From assembly GCA_034926415.1 (NCBI GenBank), contig JAYFRC010000095.1, positions 1 through 26,077 of the forward strand: 26,077 nt of DNA, given 5' to 3'. The notes under the pieces are model-generated. The model saw nothing but the letters and a program-made list of their open reading frames with translations, was not told the DNA's origin and did no database searches. The translations under genes were made by a program, and so were the position numbers. Below, in pieces: positions 7,014-15,397 of the stretch (within the stretch, counting starts at the first letter, position 1; the number at the start of each line of letters is the position of its first letter). The DNA comes from JAYFRC01 sp034926415. GTDB taxonomy: Bacteria > Bacillota > Clostridia > Oscillospirales > Oscillospiraceae.

Positions 7014-7045
7014 TTGTCAACTCTTTTTGTAATTTTGGTTTACAA
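7014..7045 (+). promoter_or_regulatory. BirA-like operator facing bioY
   Basis: TTGTCAACT-N14-GGTTTACAA lies between the bioY promoter and its start codon. It is a mirror image of the operator at 6959-6990: the inner half-sites form a perfect 10-bp inverted repeat (AGTTGACAAT at 6982-6991, ATTGTCAACT at 7013-7022). Confidence 0.7.
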
Positions 7046-7065
7046 TGCTTTAGGGGGAAAACTAT

Positions 7066-7602
7066 ATGAAAACAAGAGACATCGTACTTACCGCTCTTTT
7101 CGCGGCGCTGACCGCCATAGGCGCGTTCATCAGGATACCGACGCCATGGTCGTCGTTCACGCTGGAGATATTTTTTGTCTGCATGGCGGGTATACTGCTC
7201 GGCGCGAAGCTCGGTGCGCTGTCGCAGGTGATATACGTCGCGCTGGGTCTTATCGGTCTGCCCATCTTCACATCCGGCGGGGGGCCGGGCTATGTGTTCC
7301 AGCCAACTTTCGGGTTTTTGCTCGGCTTTATCGCGGCGGCCTTCGTGATAGGAAAGATCGCCGGGGGCTCCGCATCCGTACCGCGCATTATTGCGGGGTG
7401 CGTCGCGGGACTGGCGGTCATATACGCGATAGGGCTGCCTTACATGGCTTTGATAATCAACGCGTATCTTGGCAAAAATCTGTCGTTTACGGCGATACTC
7501 TGGGCAGGAATGATACCGTTTCTCCCCTACGACGCGCTCAAGATAGCGATAACGGCGATGCTTTGCAGAAAGCTCGTACCGCTGCTTAAAAGGCAGGGAT
7601 AA
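7066..7602 (+). CDS. bioY: BioY, biotin-binding S component of an ECF transporter
   Basis: This 178-residue membrane protein captures biotin for uptake, normally with the shared EcfT/EcfA1/EcfA2 module encoded elsewhere. About six hydrophobic helices are visible, with typical BioY motifs near the N-terminus (ALFAALTAIGAFIRIP), FTLEIFFVCMAGILLGAKLG, and LPIFTSGGGPGYVFQPTFGFLLGF, the conserved biotin-pocket loop. The ATG at 7066 follows an AGGGGG site. It is divergent from birA, with a BirA-like operator over its transcription start, so it should be shut off when biotin is plentiful. No biotin synthesis genes are in view, which would suit a biotin-scavenging organism. It ends at a strong terminator. 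Confidence 0.96.
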   Translation: MKTRDIVLTALFAALTAIGAFIRIPTPWSSFTLEIFFVCMAGILLGAKLGALSQVIYVALGLIGLPIFTSGGGPGYVFQPTFGFLLGFIAAAFVIGKIAGGSASVPRIIAGCVAGLAVIYAIGLPYMALIINAYLGKNLSFTAILWAGMIPFLPYDALKIAITAMLCRKLVPLLKRQG

Positions 7603-7610
7603 AACAGCAA

Positions 7611-7653
7611 AAAACGTCCGCGCCCGGCTTTTCCTGGGCGCGGACGTTTTTTT
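7611..7653 (+). terminator. Terminator of bioY
   Basis: A 15-bp perfect stem (7611-7625 with 7636-7650, core ACGTCCGCGCCC) ends in seven Ts, 8 nt after the bioY stop. Confidence 0.93.
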
Positions 7654-7728
7654 GCGCGAAGGACGGCGAGATGCTGATGGGGTGGCCGGCAGAGTGTGAC
7701 GAATCTGAAAGATTATGTTCATGCTTTA

Positions 7729-7759
7729 TTAACATTCTTCGCCGCATATTCACTATAAT
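7729..7759 (+). promoter_or_regulatory. Candidate promoter of the ABC export operon
   Basis: A perfect TATAAT (7754-7759) is preceded by TTAACA (7729-7734), but the 19-nt spacing is long. The predicted leader to the ATG at 7865 is about 100 nt, with no recognised riboswitch. Confidence 0.4.
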
Positions 7760-7864
7760 TGTATATTAGCGTGCATTGTTTTAAGTGCCGTTTAAGATTT
7801 ATCTGTTAGAATATCAATAATTTGGCTAGATATACATATTTTCTCAGTAAAGGATCGGCGAAAA

Positions 7865-9703
7865 ATGGAAAAAGATTTTGAAACAATCGGCTCGACGCCA
7901 ACTCCCGAAACCCTGAACGTCAACGATGACAACAAGTCTGAGGAACAGATTTCCGCGGACGACGGCGTCATCGCAGAAAGCGAGGGCACCGCGAAAAAGC
8001 CCTCGGCCCTCGCGCGAGCAGGCCACGTATTCGGAGCGCCGCTCCGGTGGTTCAAACGAGGCAGCAAAAAGCGCAAGGTACTGACGATAATCGTCCTAGT
8101 CATCGTCTTATTCGTCATCGTCTCCGCTCTTCGAGGCTGCAGCGCGGCGAAAAACGCGTCGGCTTCCACATACACCGAGGAGCCCGTCGCAACGCGCTCG
8201 ATAACCCAGTCGCTCTCTGGAAGCGGCACGCTAGAGCCGGCAGACTCATACACCGTCACGACGCTGGTCAAAGGCGAAGTAACCTCGGCAGATTTTGAAG
8301 AGGGAGACACCGTCGAAAAGGACACGGTACTCTATCAGATAGACAGCTCCGACATTTCGGGCGGCCTAGAAAAGGCACAGCTCTCGCTCGACCAGGCTCA
8401 GCGCTCCTACGAAGACGCGCTCGACATCGAGACCGTGGACGCGCCGATAGCAGGCAAGGTCTACTCGCTGAACGTCTCCGTAGGCGACCAGGTCACCGCT
8501 GGAGAGACTATAGGCGTTATCCTCAACAGCTCCACAATGAGCATAAAAGTTCCCTTCCCCGCCGACGACGCGGCGAAGTTCTATGTCGGCGAGGCCGCAA
8601 CGGTTACGCTCGACAGCTCGTTTGAAACCATATCCGGCAAAGTAACGGCCGTTTCAGGCAGCAACACCGTCCTGACAGGGAACATGATAGTCCGCTATGT
8701 AACAGTACAGGTCACAAACCCCGGCGCGCTGACCGACAGCCAGTCCGCCACCGTCTCGATAAACGGCGGCGGCTGCGCAGCCTCCGCGACTTTCAGCTAT
8801 AAGGGCAAGTCCGATCTCACGGCCACGGCCTCCGGCTCGGTAACGGCCATCAACGCCTCCGAGGGCGCGAGCGTTTCAAAGGATCAGACCGTCGTAACCC
8901 TCGGCGGAGACTCGATAGAAAATCAGGTGCAAAGCGCTTACGAAAACCTGCGCAACGCACAGCTCTCCTATGACAACGCATCCGACACACTCGACAACTA
9001 CACGATAAAATCACCTATCGCCGGCACGATAGTCGACAAGCAGTACAAGATCGGCGACTCCATCGAGGCCGGCAAGACGCTGTGCACGATATACGACCTT
9101 TCGTACCTTGAAGTCACGCTCAACATCGACGAGCTCGACATCAGCAACGTATCAGTCGGCCAGACCGTTCAGATAACGGCCGACGCCGTCGACGGCACAT
9201 ACGAGGGCGTGATAACCAAGGTCAGCGTAGCCGGAACGACCACAAACGGAACGACTACATATCCTGTGACCGTGAAGCTCACGAATACAGGAGATCTTCT
9301 TCCCGGAATGAACGTCGACGCGGTCATCGTCATCGCCGAGGCAAACGACGTCCTTGCGATACCCAGCGCCGCGGTCGAACGCGGAAACCTTGTGCTCATA
9401 ACCTCAGCTTCGCCCAGTGCCTCTAACGCCGTTCAGGAGCAGAATGCTCCCGAAGGCTACGTCTACGTCAATATCGAAACCGGCGTAAGCGACGACGATT
9501 ACATAGAAGTAAAGAGCGGCCTGCAGAAAGGCGACACCGTCGCATACATTAAGGCAATGGCCTCCGATACCAACAGTCTTCAAACCATGATGATGGACGA
9601 AGGCGGAGAAGAGACAACGGTTTCCTCTGACCAAGGAGCGCCCTCGGGTGGAGGCGGTCCCTCGGGCGGAGGCACTCGCTCGGGCGGAGGGCCGCAGGGA
9701 TGA
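7865..9703 (+). CDS. MacA/HlyD-type efflux adaptor with duplicated core
   Basis: This 612-residue protein is much longer than the usual adaptor of about 380-420. An acidic, disordered cytoplasmic N-terminus (1-68) is followed by one membrane helix (about 71-89), so it is a membrane-anchored extracellular adaptor. Two adaptor units follow in tandem. Unit 1 (about 110-300) has a split lipoyl fold around a short hairpin, with DAPIAGKVYSLNVSVGDQV at 192-210, then a beta-barrel. Unit 2 (about 310-490) repeats this, with KSPIAGTIVDKQYKIGDSI at 382-400. A membrane-proximal domain (about 495-565) and a Gly/Ser/Pro-rich tail (GGGGPSGGG, about 592-612) finish the protein. The stop overlaps the ATPase start (ATGA). 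Together with the next two genes it forms a MacAB-like exporter. The substrate is unknown. Confidence 0.9.
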   Translation: MEKDFETIGSTPTPETLNVNDDNKSEEQISADDGVIAESEGTAKKPSALARAGHVFGAPLRWFKRGSKKRKVLTIIVLVIVLFVIVSALRGCSAAKNASASTYTEEPVATRSITQSLSGSGTLEPADSYTVTTLVKGEVTSADFEEGDTVEKDTVLYQIDSSDISGGLEKAQLSLDQAQRSYEDALDIETVDAPIAGKVYSLNVSVGDQVTAGETIGVILNSSTMSIKVPFPADDAAKFYVGEAATVTLDSSFETISGKVTAVSGSNTVLTGNMIVRYVTVQVTNPGALTDSQSATVSINGGGCAASATFSYKGKSDLTATASGSVTAINASEGASVSKDQTVVTLGGDSIENQVQSAYENLRNAQLSYDNASDTLDNYTIKSPIAGTIVDKQYKIGDSIEAGKTLCTIYDLSYLEVTLNIDELDISNVSVGQTVQITADAVDGTYEGVITKVSVAGTTTNGTTTYPVTVKLTNTGDLLPGMNVDAVIVIAEANDVLAIPSAAVERGNLVLITSASPSASNAVQEQNAPEGYVYVNIETGVSDDDYIEVKSGLQKGDTVAYIKAMASDTNSLQTMMMDEGGEETTVSSDQGAPSGGGGPSGGGTRSGGGPQG

Positions 9704-10437
9704 GTGCGCTGATAGAGTTCCAGAACGTTTCCAAGGTCTATAAAATGGGCGAAACGGAGGTCTGGGCCGCCAACCGCATATCCTTTAAGATAAACAAGGG
9801 TGAGTTCGTCGCCATAGTCGGTCAGTCCGGTTCGGGCAAGTCCACCTGCATGAACATCGTCGGCTGCCTCGACGTGCCGACCTCGGGTACATACCTGCTC
9901 GACGGGCGGGACGTTGGAAAGATGAACAAGAACGAGCTGGCCGAGATACGAAATGAGATGCTTGGGTTTATTTTTCAGCAGTACAATCTTATGCCGAAAC
10001 TCACGCTCATCGAAAACGTCGAGATACCGCTCATGTACGCGGGAGCCGGCCGCACGGAAAGACGGGCGCGCGCAAAGCAGGTGCTTGAAAGCGTCGGTCT
10101 CGGCGACAAGATCTTCCAAAAGCCGAACCAGCTCTCCGGAGGCCAGCAGCAGCGCGTGTCCATAGCGCGCGCTCTCGTCGGAAGACCCGCCGTAATACTT
10201 GCGGACGAACCGACGGGCGCGCTCGACTCAAGGACCGGACGCGAGGTGCTCGCCACGCTTCAGGAGCTTAATAAGGCGGGCAACACAGTCATCCTCATAA
10301 CCCACGACAACTCGATAGCGGTTCAGGCACAGAGAATAATCCGTCTTGAGGACGGACACGTGGTATACGACGGCAGGTCAGACGCTCCGGAGGCCGTCGT
10401 GTCGCCGAACATAGCCGGGGGAGGCGTCAAGGGATGA
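9700..10437 (+). CDS. ABC transporter ATPase, MacB/LolD type
   Basis: This 245-residue nucleotide-binding subunit hydrolyses ATP to drive a MacB-type mechanotransmission exporter. Walker A is GQSGSGKST (41-49), the Q-loop is IFQQYN (91-96), the ABC signature is LSGGQ (145-149), Walker B with catalytic Glu is VILADE (165-170), the D-loop is GALDS, and the H-loop is THD (201-203). The N-terminal 'IEFQNVSKVYKMGE' is typical of the LolD/FtsE/MacB subfamily. It overlaps the genes on both sides by 4 nt, so the three subunits are translationally coupled. Unlike Gram-negative MacB, the ATPase and permease are separate proteins, which is common in Firmicutes (for example YknY). Confidence 0.96.
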   Translation: MSALIEFQNVSKVYKMGETEVWAANRISFKINKGEFVAIVGQSGSGKSTCMNIVGCLDVPTSGTYLLDGRDVGKMNKNELAEIRNEMLGFIFQQYNLMPKLTLIENVEIPLMYAGAGRTERRARAKQVLESVGLGDKIFQKPNQLSGGQQQRVSIARALVGRPAVILADEPTGALDSRTGREVLATLQELNKAGNTVILITHDNSIAVQAQRIIRLEDGHVVYDGRSDAPEAVVSPNIAGGGVKG

Positions 10438-11639
10438 GTATATTTGAAGCCTTTTCCATGGCGATAAAAAACATTGTCGCAAACAAAACGCGTACAATGC
10501 TCACAATGCTCGGAATCGTTATCGGCATCGCCGCCGTCATGGTAATCGTCGGCCTCGGAAACGGTCTGCAAAAATACATGACAGACCAGTTCTCGGAGCT
10601 CGGCACGAACACCCTTACCGTCTCGATACCCGGACGAGGCTCGTCGCGAAGCGTGTCCGTCGACCAGATGTATCAGATAGTCGCCGACAACCAAGAATAC
10701 CTTGACCAGCTCTCGCCCACCGTGTCCATGAGCGGCACGGTAAAGATAGGAACCGATACGGCCGACTCGACCTCCGTCGTCGGAGTCAGCGAGGACTATT
10801 TTAATATGAAAGGCTACACGATCTCCAAGGGACGCCGTCTGAATTACATAGATATCAAGGATCGCAAAAACGTGTGCATCATAGGCGAATACCTCAACGA
10901 AACCTATTACGACGGCAACGCCATCGGAGACACTATAAAGGTCGGAGCAAACCGTCTAACCATTGTCGGCATTATGACACGCGAGACCGACGCGGGCAGT
11001 GATCTTGAAGAGGGCGGCACCGACGACTGCATCTATCTTCCCTACTCAACGGCCGCGCGGCTGTCGGGCACGGGAACCATACGCAGCTTCACCATAACGA
11101 TAGTAAGCGAGGATACGGCTTCGCAGGCAAAGCAGGCAGTCGAGAACGCGCTGTTCGATATATTCGACGACGACGACGCCTACAACGTCATAAGCATGAC
11201 GGAAGTCCTCGATATGCTCAACAGCATGATAAACGTCGTCATCGTTATCCTGACCGCTATCGCCGCCATATCGCTCGTCGTCGGCGGCATAGGCATCATG
11301 AACATCATGCTCGTCTCAGTCACCGAGCGTACAAAGGAGATAGGTATACGCAAGGCGCTCGGCGCCAAGGAACGCTATATCATGCAGCAGTTCGTCATAG
11401 AGGCCGCGACTACGAGCGCGCTCGGCGGAATAGTCGGCATACTGCTCGGCTTCCTTCTGTCCGCCGTTGCCTCGGTCATCATACCGATAATCCTAGGCGA
11501 GAATATCGCGGTCATACCCTCGTTTACATCGATAGCCGTTGCTTTCGGCATATCCACCGCCATCGGCGTCGTGTTCGGCTATCTGCCAGCGAAGAAGGCC
11601 GCCGCGCTTAATCCTATCGACGCTCTGCGCAACGAATAA
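10434..11639 (+). CDS. ABC transporter permease, FtsX/MacB family
   Basis: This 401-residue membrane subunit pairs with the preceding ATPase. An N-terminal cytoplasmic helix (FSMAIKNIVANKTRTMLTMLG) leads into helix 1 (about 20-42). A large extracellular MacB-type periplasmic core domain follows (about 45-270), containing the usual 'VVGVSEDYFN' and 'CIIGEYLNE' segments. Three C-terminal helices lie at about 270-300, 325-350 and 360-385, with the coupling-helix motif ERTKEIGIRKALGAKERYIMQQF between the first and second. The ending ALNPIDALRNE is characteristic. It corresponds to YknZ/MacB-type permeases that export peptides, lipids or toxic compounds. It lies 19 nt upstream of the SLH protein gene with no terminator between. 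Confidence 0.95.
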   Translation: MSIFEAFSMAIKNIVANKTRTMLTMLGIVIGIAAVMVIVGLGNGLQKYMTDQFSELGTNTLTVSIPGRGSSRSVSVDQMYQIVADNQEYLDQLSPTVSMSGTVKIGTDTADSTSVVGVSEDYFNMKGYTISKGRRLNYIDIKDRKNVCIIGEYLNETYYDGNAIGDTIKVGANRLTIVGIMTRETDAGSDLEEGGTDDCIYLPYSTAARLSGTGTIRSFTITIVSEDTASQAKQAVENALFDIFDDDDAYNVISMTEVLDMLNSMINVVIVILTAIAAISLVVGGIGIMNIMLVSVTERTKEIGIRKALGAKERYIMQQFVIEAATTSALGGIVGILLGFLLSAVASVIIPIILGENIAVIPSFTSIAVAFGISTAIGVVFGYLPAKKAAALNPIDALRNE

Positions 11640-11658
11640 GTATATGGAGATGAAAACC

Positions 11659-13542
11659 ATGAGAAAAAGGATACTCGCACTTATAATGACGGCGGCGACG
11701 CTGTGCTCGCTCTTCACTTTCGGCATCGGGAGCGCTGCGGCGGCCACCACGCTGACCGAGGACTCCGGCGTCGTGCAGACCGTACGCGCTCTTGGAATAA
11801 TTACCGGCGGCTCCGACGGAGATATGGACCTTTCCGCCAACGTCACCCGTGCCCAGTTTGCAAAGATGATGATCGCCGCGTCCACCTACCACGACAGCAT
11901 AGGCGACGACGGAGCCGGCTTCTCGCTCTTCAGCGACGTCAAGAGCTCCAACTGGGCTTCCGAATATATTCGCATCGCCGTCAGCGAGGGATGGTTTGTC
12001 GGCTACACCGACGGAACCTTCCGCCCGAACAACTCTATAACGCTGGAGGAAGCCTGCACCGCAGTGCTCCGCATGCTCGGCTATGACTCCTCGACACTCG
12101 CCGGCTCTTACCCGACGGCGCAGCTTTCAAAGGCTTACGCCCTCGGTCTTCGCGACGGCATCACCACTTCGCGCGGCGAGACCATGACGCGCAGCGAGTG
12201 CGCATACCTGTTTTATAATCTGATGACCGCCACCAGCAGCTCCGGCACCGTTTACGCCAAGTCGCTCGGCTATTCGCTTACAAGCGGAGGCGAGATAGAC
12301 TACTCCTCCGTGGTCGAGTCCCGCATGAGCGGCCCGTTCGTCGTCGCCAGCGGGAGCACCATCGCGGGCGGTCTGCCGTTCTCTTCGTCGAACGTGACAG
12401 TCTACCGCGACGGCAAGGCCTCTACCCTCGGCAGCTCCGCGGCCTATGATGTTTACTATTACAGCCAGGACCTGCGCACGGTGTGGGTATACGACACCAA
12501 GGCTTCCGGCACATATACCGCCGCGTCGCCCTCGACAGCGTCGCCCACGTCTGTGACCGTCGGAGGCAACAGTTATACGATAGACACCTCGACCGCCGCG
12601 TATAAGCTCTCGTCCTTCGGCCCGTTCTCAATCGGCGACAGCGTGACGCTGCTGCTCGGCATGGACGGCGCTGTCGTCGACGTCGTGACCTCTTCCTCCG
12701 CGGACTCCGTCTATTACGGCATCGTGACCGCCAGTGGCTCCACGAGCTACACCGACTCCAGCAACACAGTAGTAGCGTCCAAGTATGTTAAGGTCGCCTG
12801 CACCGATGGCGTTGAGCGCCAGTTCTACACCTCGAACACCTACACTGTCGGCTCGCTCGTCAGTTACAGCGTTTCCGGCTCCAAGGTTCAGTCGCTCAGC
12901 AGCCGCAGCATCAGCGGTACGGTCAACAGCGCCGGTACAAAGATAGGCAGCTACACCCTTGCTTCCGATGTAAATATAATTGACGCCGACAGCGACGGAA
13001 ACTGGGGCAAGGTCTACGCTTCAGCGTTTGCCGGCAAGTCCGTGCCAAGCAACTCTGTGAGTTACTACGCCACGAATGCTTCCGGCGAGGTAACCGACCT
13101 CATACTCAATGATGCGACCGGCAACATATATACCTACGGTTATCTCACGAGCGTCAGCAACGTGAGCTCCGATACGTCGGTTTCAGTCTCCGGCGTCTAC
13201 AGTTACATAATAAACGGCACGGCCGGAACGCTGAATCTCAGTGGGAGGATGTTCAGCGTCACTACAGGCGGAGCATTATTCAAGTATGAGAGCGGCGCGA
13301 TAAGCGGAATGAGCAACCTCAACTCCATCACGCTCTCCTCGCTCGCCAACTCCAGCGCCGTATCCAATTCCACTACCTACGCCCTCGCGGACGGTGTTCA
13401 GGTCTACCTCAGAAACGACTCGACCTACACCGTTTCAAACGTGTCCACCGTCTCCGATACGAGTGTGTATTCGCTGAAAGGTTATTACGACAGCTATGCC
13501 CTCGGCGGCAAGATACGCGTTATCATAGCGACGGCAAAATAA
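11659..13542 (+). CDS. Secreted S-layer-homology (SLH) domain protein
   Basis: This 627-residue exported protein has a signal peptide (MRKRILALIMTAATLCSLFT, then an Ala-rich cleavage region near 25-30). Three SLH modules follow: about 32-75 (RALGIITGG...NVTRAQFAKMM), 86-140 (SDVKSSNWASEYIRIAVSEGW...FRPNNSITLEEA) and 148-190 (KAYALGLRDGI...TMTRSECAYLFYNLM). They should anchor it to a secondary cell-wall polymer. The remaining 430 residues are Ser/Thr/Tyr-rich, probably beta-structured, and match no family I recognise. The ATG at 11659 was chosen because GGAG lies 9 nt upstream; in-frame ATGs at 11644 and 11650 would add a few polar residues before the signal peptide. Its place as the last gene of the exporter operon suggests it works with, or is exported by, that system. 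Confidence 0.87.
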   Translation: MRKRILALIMTAATLCSLFTFGIGSAAAATTLTEDSGVVQTVRALGIITGGSDGDMDLSANVTRAQFAKMMIAASTYHDSIGDDGAGFSLFSDVKSSNWASEYIRIAVSEGWFVGYTDGTFRPNNSITLEEACTAVLRMLGYDSSTLAGSYPTAQLSKAYALGLRDGITTSRGETMTRSECAYLFYNLMTATSSSGTVYAKSLGYSLTSGGEIDYSSVVESRMSGPFVVASGSTIAGGLPFSSSNVTVYRDGKASTLGSSAAYDVYYYSQDLRTVWVYDTKASGTYTAASPSTASPTSVTVGGNSYTIDTSTAAYKLSSFGPFSIGDSVTLLLGMDGAVVDVVTSSSADSVYYGIVTASGSTSYTDSSNTVVASKYVKVACTDGVERQFYTSNTYTVGSLVSYSVSGSKVQSLSSRSISGTVNSAGTKIGSYTLASDVNIIDADSDGNWGKVYASAFAGKSVPSNSVSYYATNASGEVTDLILNDATGNIYTYGYLTSVSNVSSDTSVSVSGVYSYIINGTAGTLNLSGRMFSVTTGGALFKYESGAISGMSNLNSITLSSLANSSAVSNSTTYALADGVQVYLRNDSTYTVSNVSTVSDTSVYSLKGYYDSYALGGKIRVIIATAK

Positions 13543-13563
13543 CTTCACAAGGCAAAAAGAAAC

Positions 13564-13597
13564 CCCCCGGAAGGACTCGCGTCCTTCCGGGGGTTTT
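13564..13597 (+). terminator. Terminator of the ABC-SLH operon (probably bidirectional)
   Basis: A 13-bp stem (CCCCCGGAAGGAC, 13564-13576, with 13581-13593) and TCGC loop are followed by TTTT. On the other strand the stem is followed by a T-rich stretch, so it may also end the convergent deoC transcript. Confidence 0.88.
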
Positions 13598-13652
13598 ATA
13601 CGAAGATAGGGGCGGACTGATATATCAGCTATATCCGCACCACCGGTCAGCC

Positions 13653-14303
13653 TTAGGCCGACTTGACGGTCTCTATTATCCGCGAGGTGCCGAGGCGGTC
13701 GGCTCCGAGCTCTATGAATCTTTCCGCGTCGGCAAGTGTCTTTATCCCTCCGGCGGCCTTTATCTTTACCTCCGGCGCGCAATATTTGCGAAGCAGCTCC
13801 ACATCATCAAACGTCGCGCCGCCGCCGGAAAAGCCGGTCGAGGTCTTGATGAAATCGGCGCCGGACTCAGATACAACACCGCACATCTTTATCTTTTCTT
13901 CCTTTGTCAGAAGGCACGTTTCTATTATGACCTTGAGCACGCGGCCCGAGCACGCTTCGCGCACGGCTTTTATTTCATCAAGCGACGCGCGGTAATCCCC
14001 ATCCTTTACGAGCCCGATATTTATTACCATATCTATCTCGTCGGCGCCGTTTCTTACCGCGTCGGCGGTCTCGAAGCATTTGGTCTCCGCAGTCGAATAG
14101 CCGTTTGGAAATCCAATGACGGTACAGACCCGCATCGCCGCACCGACGTAATCCTTTGCCCTGCGTACATACGACGGAGGTATGCACACTGCCGCCGCGC
14201 CGTATTTGACCGCGTCGTCGCAGAGCTGCTTTATCTGCGGCCATTCAGCCTCGGGCTTCAGCAGAGTATGGTCCACGCGCGAAAGTATATCTTCAACTTC
14301 CAT
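13653..14303 (-). CDS. deoC: Deoxyribose-phosphate aldolase
   Basis: This enzyme cleaves 2-deoxyribose-5-phosphate to glyceraldehyde-3-phosphate and acetaldehyde in deoxynucleoside catabolism. It is a TIM barrel of 216 residues, the usual short bacterial length. Key residues are the N-terminal DHTLLKPEA (11-19), proton-relay D91 in EIDMVIN, Schiff-base K153 in DFIKTSTGF, K182 in VKIKAAGGI, and the phosphate-binding GTSRII near the C-terminus. The ATG at 14303 is preferred: the GGGAGG ribosome binding site directly abuts the upstream in-frame ATG at 14315, which is too close for it to serve. The gene follows the metallo-beta-lactamase-fold gene by about 24 nt and is probably co-transcribed with it. 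No other deo genes are in view. Confidence 0.96.
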   Translation of the reverse strand: MEVEDILSRVDHTLLKPEAEWPQIKQLCDDAVKYGAAAVCIPPSYVRRAKDYVGAAMRVCTVIGFPNGYSTAETKCFETADAVRNGADEIDMVINIGLVKDGDYRASLDEIKAVREACSGRVLKVIIETCLLTKEEKIKMCGVVSESGADFIKTSTGFSGGGATFDDVELLRKYCAPEVKIKAAGGIKTLADAERFIELGADRLGTSRIIETVKSA

Positions 14304-14327
14304 AATATTCCACATCCTCCCGACTCT

Positions 14328-15305
14328 TTATATCGCGGCGTAGCGGTAAAACGTCCCGTCGAACACTCGCTCGGCCATGCCATGCGCGACAAGCCAATCG
14401 AGATGGCTCATCGCCTCTCCGACGGCGAACCATTTCTGCGTCAGCGGGAAATCCTCCCAAGAGCGGCAGCGGATGTCCCAGTTCATTTTTCCCGCCACGT
14501 CATAGGCGGTAATACCGGGGTTCTCCCGTACGGCGGCAAGCGCTTCCGCAATGCGCTTTTCGTGGTGAGCCTTAAGCTGCTCCACGCGCTCGCCCAGCGT
14601 GCAGAGTACCTGACGGTGCGCCGGGAGCGGTATATCTATTTCATATTTTTCAATTGCACCAAGGCTTCTTAAATAATCGCCGAGCGAGTCGGGCGCGTCC
14701 TCCCAGCGGGTAATGTTTGGCGTTATTTTGAACAGAACGTGGTCGCCGAGAAACATTGCTTTTTTCTCCGGCATATAAAGGCACATATGCCCCGGGGTGT
14801 GGCCCGGAGTCAAGACGCAGCGAAGAGAGTGCCCGCCGTAGTTCAGCTCCTCCCCGTCATCCACGGCAACATAGTCGTAATACGGAGGAGCGGCAAAAGC
14901 GCGCGCGGGGTTTCCCATCCACATCTCCTCAAGTTCTTCGGCAGGAAAGCCCTCCTTCACATATGTGTCGAACGCTCGGTTCCATGGCTCAGGCGACAGG
15001 AAACTTATCAGACGCCCACGGTCTTCCTCGCTTATGAAAATGCGCGTATCTTTCCCCCGTATCAGCGATGCGAGGCCGGCATGGTCGGCGTGGAGGTGGG
15101 TGAGGAAAATATCCGCCCTGTCCATGTCGACTTTAAGTTCCGCAAGCCCGGAGGTAAGCGCCGCCCGACACTCAGGAAGATTGAAGCCCGTGTCGATTAT
15201 CAGGCTGCGCTCGCCCAGGATAACGTAGCTGTTGAGGTTTTTGAGCGGATTGTTCGGGAGAGGCACGTCTATGCGGTACACGTTGTCAAATATTTTTTCA
15301 GTCAT
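14328..15305 (-). CDS. Metallo-beta-lactamase-fold hydrolase with C-terminal winged helix
   Basis: This 325-residue protein is a glyoxalase-II/LACTB2-like MBL hydrolase. Zinc ligands are visible in order: THLHADHAG (H-x-H-x-D-H, about 89-97), the histidine of TPGHTPGHM (about 164-172), GDH (about 186-188) and the late PAHRQ histidine (about 228). The remaining part (about 245-325, with 'NPGITAYDVAGKMNWD' and 'HLDWLVAHGMAERV') looks like the winged-helix tail found in LACTB2-type proteins. Such enzymes hydrolyse thioesters, phosphodiesters or RNA, and nothing here fixes the substrate. The ribosome binding site is weak. The promoter appears to share its -35 box with the divergent SLH-protease gene, and deoC follows in the same direction. 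Confidence 0.88.
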   Translation of the reverse strand: MTEKIFDNVYRIDVPLPNNPLKNLNSYVILGERSLIIDTGFNLPECRAALTSGLAELKVDMDRADIFLTHLHADHAGLASLIRGKDTRIFISEEDRGRLISFLSPEPWNRAFDTYVKEGFPAEELEEMWMGNPARAFAAPPYYDYVAVDDGEELNYGGHSLRCVLTPGHTPGHMCLYMPEKKAMFLGDHVLFKITPNITRWEDAPDSLGDYLRSLGAIEKYEIDIPLPAHRQVLCTLGERVEQLKAHHEKRIAEALAAVRENPGITAYDVAGKMNWDIRCRSWEDFPLTQKWFAVGEAMSHLDWLVAHGMAERVFDGTFYRYAAI

Positions 15306-15367
15306 TCGTTCTCGTTTCTTTCAAAGTATTTTCAGCCTGCGCTGATATTATATAATATAATGGTATG

Positions 15368-15397
15368 AGTATAGCAGTTTCGACATGGTATTTGCAA
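15368..15397 (-). promoter_or_regulatory. Promoter of the MBL-deoC unit
   Basis: On the minus strand, TTGCAA (15392-15397), an 18-nt spacer and TATACT (15368-15373). The TTGCAA is palindromic and is also the -35 of the opposite promoter. Confidence 0.5.

Noticed and set aside
11539..11658. N-terminal extension of the SLH protein overlapping the permease gene
   Set aside because: The extension covers permease coding sequence in another frame. The ATG at 11659 has a GGAG site and begins a proper signal peptide.
13612..13638. Dyad GCGGA-CTGATATATCAG-CTATA-TCCGC downstream of deoC as its terminator
   Set aside because: There is no T-tract on the minus strand after it. The strong hairpin at 13564-13597 with a T-rich minus-strand exit is a better terminator.
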